Part shown: positions 36,610 to 45,196 of the stretch, piece after piece | Numbering within the stretch: the first letter of the stretch is position 1 | Layout: every line of letters starts with the position of its first letter | Assembly (NCBI RefSeq): GCF_000213175.1 | Contig: NW_009799102.1 | Coordinates: 4,062,095-4,126,094 of the forward strand | Origin: Neurospora tetrasperma FGSC 2508 | Taxonomy: Eukaryota > Ascomycota > Sordariomycetes > Sordariales > Sordariaceae | Direction: 5' to 3' | Length of the DNA: 64,000 nt | Notes under the pieces: generated by a model | The model's input: the letters and a program-made list of their open reading frames with translations, nothing else | What the model was told of the DNA's origin: nothing | The model's database searches: none | Position numbers and translations under genes: made by a program

Positions 36610-37914
36610 ATGTCATTCCTCTTTGGGAGAGCAAGGACAAGAACCAACGTCAGCGATCTGCCCCGACAAGCCCGCGAACATGTCGTCAAGCTTGATCAGG
36701 GTCCCCAGGGAAAGGTGGAGGAGCTGGCCAAAGTACTGTCACAAATGAAACAGTTACTACAAGGGACCCATGGTATGTTGAACTTATACCCATATCCTAT
36801 CCATATCCATATGTGTCCACCGGCGGTTGACTGACCAACACTCTGTCTGTCTACAACAGAACAAGAAGCCTCCCTCGAACACCAATACCAATTGGTCACC
36901 GGCATGATCGAAGAAGACCTCCTGTACCTCCTCGCCATCAACCTCTACCGCCTCCCCTTCGACTCCCGAAAAGACACCCAAGTCATCTTCTCCTACGTCT
37001 TCCGCTTCCGTCCACCCAACGCGCCCGCCCGCGCCGAACCGCTCGCCCTCGCCTACGTGGTGGAAAGACGGCCCCAAGTCCTGATCGAGCTGTGCAAGGG
37101 CTACGACCACAAGGAAAGCGCACAACACGCGGGCACCGTTCTGAAAGAGCTCATCAAGAGCAGTGAGGCCGCCACGGCCGTGATTCTGCACGACGACGGC
37201 GACGAGCCAGGGTCGAGTGCGCGGGGAGTCGGGGCCATTGATAAGAACAGGAAGCAGACGGGCAACGGGATATTTTGGTCCTTTTTTGACTGGATAGATA
37301 GGGGCTCGTTTGAAGTGGCGGCTGATGCCTTTACTACTTTCCGGGTATGTGTTTCTCTTTTTCTCGTCTCCCCTTAACCCCCCCCCCCCCCCCCCCCCCG
37401 GCCCTCTTTTCGGCATGATTCACTAACAAGGAAAAATGCAATGCTGCAGGAACTCCTAACAAAACACAAAGACCTAGTCCCCCACTACCTCCAAACCAAC
37501 TTTGACCTCTTCTTCTCCAAATACAACTCCATCCTAATCCAGTCCACCTCGTACGTCACCAAGCGCCAATCCATCAAACTCCTCGGCGAGATCCTCTTGG
37601 ACCGATCCAACTACAACGTCATGACCGCCTACGTCGACCGCGGCGAGCATCTCAAGATCTGCATGAACCTGCTCCGAGACGACCGCAAGATGGTCCAGTA
37701 CGAAGGCTTCCATGTCTTCAAGGTGTTTGTCGCCAACCCCCACAAGAGTGTGCCGGTGCAAAAGATTTTGTTGATGAATCGAGAAAAGTTACTGCACTTT
37801 CTGAGTCATTTCCTGGAGGATAGGACGGATGACGAGCAGTTTATTGATGAGAGGGAGTTTTTGATTAAGCAAATCAGGAATATGCCGCCTACGCCCGTGG
37901 TGCCGCAGCGGTAA
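36610..37914 (+). CDS. hym1: Mo25/CAB39 family scaffold (Hym1, HymA)
   Basis: Three exons: 36610-36772, 36860-37344 and 37450-37914, 370 residues. Intron 1 is 87 bp (GTATGT, CTGAC, CAG; phase 1). Intron 2 is 105 bp (GTATGT, CACTAAC, CAG; phase 0) and contains a run of 22 C. Seen: the Mo25 start MSFLFGRARTRT, LPRQAREHVVKL, QLVTGMIEEDLLYLLAINLYRLPF, then the armadillo-like helical repeats with YVTKRQSIKLLGEILLDRSN, VDRGEHLKICMNLLRD, QYEGFHVFKVFVANPHKS and the C-terminal FLSHFLEDRTDDEQFIDERE. Known role: a scaffold that activates GCK/STE20-like kinases upstream of NDR kinases (RAM/MOR pathway), and is required for polar growth, conidiation (HymA in Aspergillus) and septation. Length is close to the fungal family norm. 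Confidence 0.95.
37378..37399. repeat. 22-base poly-C tract inside hym1 intron 2
   Basis: Uninterrupted cytosines within the intron, upstream of the branch point. The length is uncertain in any draft assembly. Confidence 0.9.
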
Positions 37915-38227
37915 CTAACTGGTCTGATTTGTGGGAGGAGGGGCTTACGGCTTACGAGTAGAAGGGGTGGGGGTGTACTGTGGATAATGAGAAGAGATGT
38001 AGATGGTTTGGTAATGGCACAGCGGGCGTTTTTCTGTTCTAATTTTCTTCACTTTCTACTTTGTTTTGGTTGTATGGTAGGCAGGCGATGGGATGGAATC
38101 GGAACTGGCATGGACTGGAGGGATGGATGGCATGGACGGAACATGAGTAAAGTAAAGTAAGGTACCTAATCGTTATTAGATAACGAACTTAATGAGAATC
38201 AAAGCATCATACTCCATCCCAACAACC

Positions 38228-38443
38228 TTATTTCGCCCGGTGTTTCTTGCTGCGGACACTGGATTCAGCTAGGACCAGTTTTGCTGCCGAGACAAATCTC
38301 TTACACCCGTAGACGGCAAGGAGAACACAGAGGGCAGACACTGTGAAATAACATTTCATATTGACAGGGCAATTGGTATAAAAATGGCCGTTTGCTAATC
38401 CTTTAAACTGTTCAGAGGTAACTTTAACAAAAGCAGAAGCCAT
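38228..38443 (-). CDS. Possible small single-pass membrane protein, 71 residues
   Basis: A short intronless frame with its own ATG (38443). Seen: a soluble N-terminal part (MASAFVKVTSEQFKGLANGH), a hydrophobic segment at about residues 32-46 (YFTVSALCVLLAVYG) that could span a membrane, and a basic C-terminus rich in Lys/Arg (RSKKHRAK). The amphipathic layout resembles a small mitochondrial or ER membrane protein, but I recognise no family. The codons are less C-ending than in neighbouring genes. It could also be a chance frame in the 3' region of hym1. Confidence 0.3.
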   Translation of the reverse strand: MASAFVKVTSEQFKGLANGHFYTNCPVNMKCYFTVSALCVLLAVYGCKRFVSAAKLVLAESSVRSKKHRAK

Positions 38444-38844
38444 CCTGATAATTCAGGCTACTTCCTCCCCTTGCTGACGCGAATTCCCAGGCATCATATA
38501 CCTTTGGACCAATGTGTATCCAAACCACAACCGAATCAAATAAAAACCAAGGATACTACATGACTAAAAAAGTTGCGCCCATATTATCTCTCCAACATCT
38601 CATGTCGAACGGTAGGTAAGTAAACAACCCTTTTTTTTCGTCTTTTTTGTTTCTACCTCCCCTTACACCCAACTACCTAGGTAGTGACCAGTCCAACAGA
38701 ATAGACACTGCACTATTGTAGGTACCGAGTCAATCTGCAAGTTACCCTGCCTTGTCCTCTCAGAACTTCAGGTATTGTAAGGTACAGAAAGCTCCTTCCG
38801 AATCATTATCATGATGTTGCCCAACCTTATTGATGATCAGGAGG

Positions 38845-38953
38845 GAAGGAAAAAAAAAAAAAAAACCAGAAAGAAAAGAAGAATAAGAGGGATACAGAAA
38901 GGAAGGAAGAAAGAAAGAGATACAGGAAGAAAAAGACAAAAAAGAAAGAAACG

Positions 38954-38984
<31 letters not shown>
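38845..38984. repeat. Poly-purine tract ending in a run of about 30 A
   Basis: About 140 bases of A and G on the plus strand with few interruptions. It makes false Lys-rich and Phe/Leu-rich frames. Confidence 0.9.
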
Positions 38985-38987
<3 letters not shown>

Positions 38988-39718
38988 TCGCTGACAGAGA
39001 CCTGGAGATAGGTATCTAGGTGAAAAGAGGTGAAGAAAGAAGATGAAAAGATGACTGCCTGGTTGCGTAGGCAGGGCACAGGGTGACACCTGGGTACCAT
39101 ACATGTACTGAACTGAAACGAAGGTATCATCGCAAATTTGAATCTCAGTATCAGGCCTGATCAACTGATGAGGACGGACCAGAAATCTAGAGCTGAAATG
39201 TCACCCTTGCCGTGCCCATTCTTACTACTTCAGCCTTCGCTAGCTCCCCGGTGACAGAAAACGTCTACGGGATAGGGATGGGAACGTCGAGGTGATGTGA
39301 CAGTTCCGCTCCCGGTCTGCATGTGCATCTCCCAAAAGATGATCTTCACCGCCACCGGTTCCTAAACCTGTTATGGACAGAGGGCTATGTGTTGTGCGGA
39401 TGTTGTGTAGGTATGTTTCAGCGTCCACCACCCCGTGGTGTTGCTGTACTGCACGTCAGGCTGAGGTCTGAGCGACTTCGTGGCTTGGCCTTGGTTGGAC
39501 ATTGTGGATGATGAAAGAGACTGGGCGTAGACGGCAACGCGCAGCTTGCCTTGTTGCGGTCTTGGGATACGAAGCTGGTGGCTGAGTAAATGTTGTCGGT
39601 TGACCCAGAAGATTGATGGAGATGGAAGTACAACCCACCGAACGACCGCAGGTAGTTTATAGGAGGGAATAAGGGTTTGATGTGTTGTGGACGACGGAGT
39701 GGCTGGATGAGATGGTGA

Positions 39719-40192
39719 TGGAAAGTAGAAGTTTTTATCAATCTTTCAGCTGATCCGCTCCCGGAAGACAGCCTCCAAGGAATCGAATACGACTCTTGTC
39801 ACCACGTCTTTGCCAGGGAGGTGGAGATCTTTTCCCTCAAGCATCCTCCTGTAGCTGGCCTGATGTACCTCGAGTGGCGACTCCCAGACGACGTTGACAC
39901 TCTTCAAAGGCTCATGTCGGCTTTTAACATGGCCGATGGATATCGCAAGGCGATCCTTGCTCACCTCCAAGGTTCTGGAGTGGTGAAATGCCCTCCACAG
40001 AGAGTCTTTGTTGAGAAAAAAGGCGGCTGGCCCTGGGGGTTGTATACTGGCTCCCTTCGCATCAAGAAGGAGCGTATTTTGGCCTTGTTCATTCAGAGAT
40101 TTGGCGTGCCGTACGGATCTGCTCCTCCCCAACTAGTGTCTTCCTCTGCTGACTGCTGTTTTTTCTTTAGCAACCGGTATGCTTGCTCTTGA
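39719..40192 (+). pseudogene. Coding-like frame without a start codon (exon or gene remnant)
   Basis: A plus-strand frame is open from 39719 to the stop at 40192, with natural amino-acid composition and C/G-ending codons from about 39750 on. Seen: DPLPEDSLQGIEYDSCHHVF, VEIFSLKHPP, MYLEWRLPDDVDTLQRLMS, FNMADGYRKAILAHLQ, then VEKKGGWPWGLYTGSLRIKKE. No in-frame ATG opens it. A plausible splice acceptor (CTTTCAG) ends at 39749, so it could be a 3' exon whose 5' exon I cannot identify, or a decayed gene copy. The overlapping minus-strand frame (39746-40132) looks less like protein. The family is not recognised. Confidence 0.4.
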
Positions 40193-40499
40193 TGGAAAGT
40201 AGAAATCTGTAGTGGTGGGTAGAGGTACCTAGCTACTCGTACATGCATGTGTGTACCTATGAGAAAAAGAAAGAGATTGTGTCTTCGTCCATGTCATCAA
40301 ACCTTGTTCCTATGATAATTTGTTCGTATTCGTGGCTCATTGCTATCCCAACCTGCCATCAAAATCATCACCAAGGTAGCGTTTCCCAGTGAGGTTGCTC
40401 GACCAGGTAGGTAGGTAGTTTCCCTCCTCGATGGGTAGTAATTGTGGGCAGGATCGATCTGGTTGACAGTAGCAGCAGCTGCCAACAACTGTTGCTGGT
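40193..40499. other. Short intergenic stretch
   Basis: About 300 bp between the coding-like frame and the 3' end of the Q-rich gene. It contains GTAGGTAGGTAG near 40405 and no frame of interest. Confidence 0.6.
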
Positions 40500-41946
40500 T
40501 CATTGCGGTTGTCGCTGCCGCCGCTGGGTCAGAATCCGAGAGCCATTAATAATGGCAGAGACGTCGGATTCCGGACGGATGTGACGCAGGACGTTGAGAA
40601 AACCGTTGTCGTCGTCGATTTCATGTCCATTGTCGACGACAATAGGGGAGTCATCAAGATCCGCCCACATCTGCCCCAGGGTTTGCTGGGGTTCACGTTG
40701 CTGCTGGTATTGCTTCAGCTCGGTGGCACTGACTCTATCCTGCCACACCAGCGATCTGGCCTCTAGACCAAACACAGCAGGAGCTCCCCGAGACGGAGCA
40801 TGAACTTCACCACCCCCTGGCAGCCCCAGCGTCACCACAGAATTCTCCGCTGGGAGAGCTCGCTCCTGCTGCTGCTGCTGCTGCTGCTGCTGTGGCTTGG
40901 AACGTTGCCCCTGCGGTTTGCTGACCCGGTGTTGGTCTTTCGGCCTCTGAAAAGGGTGATGCCGTTGTTGATGGTGGTTTGACTGGCGCCACGCTCGCGG
41001 AGGTTCCCGTTGTCTTAAACCTGCAGGTTCATTGGACCCAGCCTGTCTGGGTGCTTCCTGGGGAGTCGGACCAACAACTCCAGCCACAGCACCACCGCTC
41101 CGTACCTGGCTTGGCCTCACGATAGGGCCTTGGAAGCCGGTAACGGTGTTTTTCTCCTCTTGGAGAACACGCTGCCGTACCCGCTGTTGGTATTGGACTT
41201 GTTGTCGGAGCTGTAGTCGATGCCGTTGTTGTTGTTGTTGGTGCTGGAGTTGTTGGAATTGAAGCTGTACATGGTGTTGGGCTTGATTCCCCTCGGTAGT
41301 CGAAAACTGGAACAACTGCTGCAGGCCAGTCGGAGCCCCGGCTGGAGCCACTGTCATGGCCGGAATACCACCACTTTCCATGCGACGCTCTAGCCAGATG
41401 ACACAGACCGGAGCACCCCGGTCAACCCCAATGTACTTGAGGACGACGACATCGTCCAAAGACTCTGCAGAATCGAACCCTGGAATCGCAGGACGCTCCA
41501 TCCGGAGGGCCTGCTTGTTGGCGGGGATCCCACCGAGGTTGGCCTGGAGCTCGAAATGTTGCTTGAGCTCAGCAACCGTCCAAAGAGGGTTGATACTCCC
41601 AACCACGCGTCCGGCATAGTTGGCTGTATTTTTGCAGGTGGCCAACTTGACGGTCACCTCTGCCGGCTCCTCACAAGGGGGAGGAATGGGCCGATGAGGC
41701 TGATCCGGCCTCTTTAATCCCTTCGTCCTTTTCTCGTAACCTTCATGCTGGCAGGGGGGGGGGACCAAGGGGGAGAATCGAGGAAACCGGATTAACCGGC
41801 TCAGAGAACATGGCCGGAGGCAAAACAGGGGCAGAACCAACGACCAGAGGTGATGGGCCCATGCCAGGACCAAAGAAAGGCGCGAGTTGGGCTTGAGGGT
41901 TCGAGAAGCCCACCACCTGCTGCTTGTTGTTACGTGTAGAGTACAT
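40500..41946 (-). CDS. Gln-rich protein with a ubiquitin-like segment, frame broken at a poly-G/C run
   Basis: The ATG at 41946 opens a frame (MYSTRNNKQQVVGFSNPQAQ...) that ends soon after a run of ten C on the coding strand (41763-41754). A second frame continues from the same run to the stop at 40500. With nine C the two join into one frame of about 481 codons, so a length error or a real one-base change is likely. Seen in the second part: an ordered block at 41660-41382 (EVTVKLATCK, WTVAELKQHFELQ, GGIPANKQALRM, LDDVVVLKYIGVDRGAPVCV, IWLER) that follows the ubiquitin pattern of strand, helix, GIPxxKQ, LxD and YGV strands. After it come Gln/His/Arg-rich coils, a (CAG)n-coded poly-Q stretch, and an acidic end with WADLDDSPIVVDNGHEIDDD. 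Family and function are unknown; a Ubl fold is an inference. Confidence 0.65.
40866..40892. repeat. CTG/CAG trinucleotide repeat coding for poly-Gln
   Basis: Nine CTG units on the plus strand, read as CAG on the minus strand. They encode the Q run of the Gln-rich protein. Confidence 0.95.
41382..41660 (-). other. Ubiquitin-like segment within the Gln-rich protein
   Basis: About 93 residues with the order beta strand (VTVKLA), beta strand (VVGSI), helix (TVAELKQHF), GIPANKQALRM, loop, LDDVVVLKYIGV and a final strand VCVIWLE. It parallels ubiquitin's strand, strand, helix, GIPPDQQRL, LSDYNI and LVLRL. The assignment is by pattern only. Confidence 0.5.
41754..41763. other. Homopolymer run where the reading frame changes
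   Basis: Ten G on the plus strand (ten C on the coding strand). The upstream frame stops 8-10 bases past the run; the downstream frame is open through it. Confidence 0.9.
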
Positions 41947-42183
41947 TGTGGAAAGAGAGATGGATGTGATTTGAAGAAGGTTTTTGGAATTTGCGATGTC
42001 GAGTTGTTGGAGTTGGAAGATTGGTGTAGAGACTTCGATGTTGAGTTCGAAAATGTTGGAGTTGGAAGATGGGTGCGGAGAGTTGACTTTGAAAGTGAAC
42101 TAATGAAGTGAGAGGAGAGATGATGAGATGATGAGTAGGTACCTTGGATCTTGGAAGGGAGCCGGGGGGGGGGGGCCTCTGTT

Positions 42184-42191
42184 CTTTTATA
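42184..42191 (-). promoter_or_regulatory. TATA box of the Gln-rich gene
   Basis: TATAAAAG on the minus strand, about 240 bp upstream of the ATG at 41946, which leaves a leader of about 200 nt. Confidence 0.5.
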
Positions 42192-43050
42192 AGAAATTTA
42201 GAGAGAAAGAGAAAAACAAAACACGTCTGTAATCAGACCTTGGCTGCACGTTGCGTAGTAGTAGTTGAAGACAGGTATCACTGTTCTTTCTCGCCTTTGC
42301 ATTGTATGGTACTTGACTGAGCGATTCCTTACAAGTTGGAAAGAGCTTTCCATGATGTCTGCAATGCCTCTATTCATACGTGCTCATGGGCATGCATTTC
42401 ATACACCAGAGAGGCTCAAGAACAGTCGGAGGCAAGGTCGGACGGTACCTTCCAAACAGTTCGGCGCTCATCGGAAGGAGCGATGGCTGATGAAAACTCG
42501 AGCATACCTACCTAGAGGTAGGTAGTCAAGCATCAGCCATCGGACAACGAGTCTTCCGAGCTACTGCCGTAAGGCAACGAGACATAAGGACAACTATTGA
42601 AATTCGCCGTTTCCGACTTTGCTGCACTGGATGCGAGCACATATAGAAACAACGCAGGTAGAGGTATCAAAAAGGTAATACGTTACCTCTAGATACCCTA
42701 GTACCTCATGTTCGCAGCCTTGCTTCGCGGACAGCCGAGTGTTCCGAAGCCCTCTCTTAGGCGCATCTGCAAGGCTAGAATCTGCACTTCATCTTGAAAT
42801 CTCTGCTTGACGACTGATCAGAAAAACGTGTCAGGAGGAGGGGAAACAAAGGGTGCAAGAAAGACTGGAGCCGAGCCGAGCTCTACCTGTATGTTTACCG
42901 CCGAACACCGAGGGACTAACTAGAGGTATTATGTATGCAGCCACCTGGCTGGTAGAAAGTAGAAACATGAATGATGAAGACATGAGCATCCTCTCTTCGC
43001 TAACAGTTGGTTTTGTTCCCGCATGTTGTCCTTTTCTTTTTTGGTTTCCC

Positions 43051-43891
43051 NNNNNNNNNNNNNNNNNNNNNNNNNNNNNNNNNNNNNNNNNNNNNNNNNN
43101 NNNNNNNNNNNNNNNNNNNNNNNNNNNNNNNNNNNNNNNNNNNNNNNNNNNNNNNNNNNNNNNNNNNNNNNNNNNNNNNNNNNNNNNNNNNNNNNNNNNN
43201 NNNNNNNNNNNNNNNNNNNNNNNNNNNNNNNNNNNNNNNNNNNNNNNNNNNNNNNNNNNNNNNNNNNNNNNNNNNNNNNNNNNNNNNNNNNNNNNNNNNN
43301 NNNNNNNNNNNNNNNNNNNNNNNNNNNNNNNNNNNNNNNNNNNNNNNNNNNNNNNNNNNNNNNNNNNNNNNNNNNNNNNNNNNNNNNNNNNNNNNNNNNN
43401 NNNNNNNNNNNNNNNNNNNNNNNNNNNNNNNNNNNNNNNNNNNNNNNNNNNNNNNNNNNNNNNNNNNNNNNNNNNNNNNNNNNNNNNNNNNNNNNNNNNN
43501 NNNNNNNNNNNNNNNNNNNNNNNNNNNNNNNNNNNNNNNNNNNNNNNNNNNNNNNNNNNNNNNNNNNNNNNNNNNNNNNNNNNNNNNNNNNNNNNNNNNN
43601 NNNNNNNNNNNNNNNNNNNNNNNNNNNNNNNNNNNNNNNNNNNNNNNNNNNNNNNNNNNNNNNNNNNNNNNNNNNNNNNNNNNNNNNNNNNNNNNNNNNN
43701 NNNNNNNNNNNNNNNNNNNNNNNNNNNNNNNNNNNNNNNNNNNNNNNNNNNNNNNNNNNNNNNNNNNNNNNNNNNNNNNNNNNNNNNNNNNNNNNNNNNN
43801 NNNNNNNNNNNNNNNNNNNNNNNNNNNNNNNNNNNNNNNNNNNNNNNNNNNNNNNNNNNNNNNNNNNNNNNNNNNNNNNNNNNNNNNNNNN
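43051..43891. other. Assembly gap (841 N)
   Basis: A run of N between ...TTTCCC on the left and 25 consecutive C on the right, so the break is probably at a long poly-C tract. Confidence 0.99.
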
Positions 43892-43916
43892 CCCCCCCCC
43901 CCCCCCCCCCCCCCCC
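43892..43916. repeat. 25-base poly-C at the right edge of the gap
   Basis: Uninterrupted C run starting at the first base after the Ns. Confidence 0.95.
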
Positions 43917-45196
43917 GATCCATGCACTTGACTGATTGGAACTGGTGTTACTAAGCAGCTCATAGAAGGTACGTTTTGCATCCCCCAAAAAAAAGAAAAA
44001 AAAAAAAAAAAAAAGACAAAGAAGAAAAAAACAGTTTCAAGACCTCTTGCCACGGTTTATCCCCTGATTTTTTTGTTTTTCTCACAAACAAGTGAAAAGG
44101 GGACCAAAACGTCGAGTGTCCGAGTCGTGTTTTGGCGTCCAGATCTGGTGCACACCAAACGGGTCGCTGCACGGTATAGTCATCTTAATGCACGCCTACC
44201 TTCAGGGGGTACTGCACCCTGATGGACGAACGGAGCTACCTAATACTCGGGCCTCCAGTCGGTCGGGGGCCATAGGGCTCAGTCCACATGCATAGCGTAG
44301 GTATGCAGACAAATACTATAAAAAAACTTTCTGGATACCTGTACACTACCTTGTGTAGGCATGTGTGCATGAGCAGCGTGCCTAGAGGAACAAATACTTC
44401 AGATACTGCAGCCGACAGACTTCCAAGTTACCAGGTAGTACACGGCATATCCCAGTTTTGTACCGGCCTTGCATGTGCCTACCTCTACCTGACCACAGCA
44501 AGCCGTAGTCAAATCGAATTCAAATGACCAACTGTTCAATGTTCGCGTGTAATTTTCGGACTTCACTACATACCACTCGGCTGCTTCGGTACTGCTTCGG
44601 TACTGCAACCAAATACTGATGCTGATGCTGCGCCCGGGATTGTACTGCATACCTACACGCATGCAGGCAATATACATACCTCTTACGTGACTGGAGATGT
44701 CGATTTATTTGGTTTAGAGGTTACAGTTGATGAGAGTGCGGGGATGAATGGACCAGATCTACCTTTACGAAATGATTCAAGGACACTGCAGCACACTCGG
44801 CACGGGACACGAGCAAGTGAGCATAGTTCATCTTTGCCAGGCGAGCAAAAAAACCACCCGGTCACCAGCCAAGATCAGTAAAGTAAAGGCAACAAGTAAT
44901 TTGACACGTAGCCTGGTGAATTCCCATAACGAACCCCATTGCCATCGTGCGTGCTATCATCCATCATCCATTGCTCTGCCGTTCTAAAGGGGTAATCGCA
45001 TAAACTACAAGCAACCAAGCATCAAGCCATCATAGCAATCAATACCAACCGAACCGGGAAAAGCCCACACCCATAGACGTAACCTTACAAGCATGTTATC
45101 CGAACAAAATAATAAAACAAGAAAAACGAAAGCCAAGCAGGTATCATGACCCATCCATTCATCCATCTTCATCGTTCACCCCTCATCATTCCCACC

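Larger units (their letters stand above)
37915..39718. other. Intergenic with a poly-purine tract; one small possible gene
   Basis: About 1.8 kb after hym1. It contains the small minus-strand frame 38228-38443 (listed separately), a poly-purine/poly-A stretch (38845-38984), and GTAGGTA words. Nothing else looks coding. Confidence 0.5.
41947..45196. other. Intergenic with an 841-bp assembly gap
   Basis: Upstream of the Gln-rich gene and downstream of the coiled-coil gene. It holds a minus-strand TATA box (42184-42191), a G run near 42164-42175, the N run 43051-43891, a 25-base C run at its right edge, and an A-rich tract near 43985-44014. No supported gene is seen in the readable parts. Confidence 0.55.

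Noticed and set aside
42831-44053. Several 300-385-codon frames spanning the second N run
   Set aside because: They are artefacts of the gap and of poly-C/poly-A edges.
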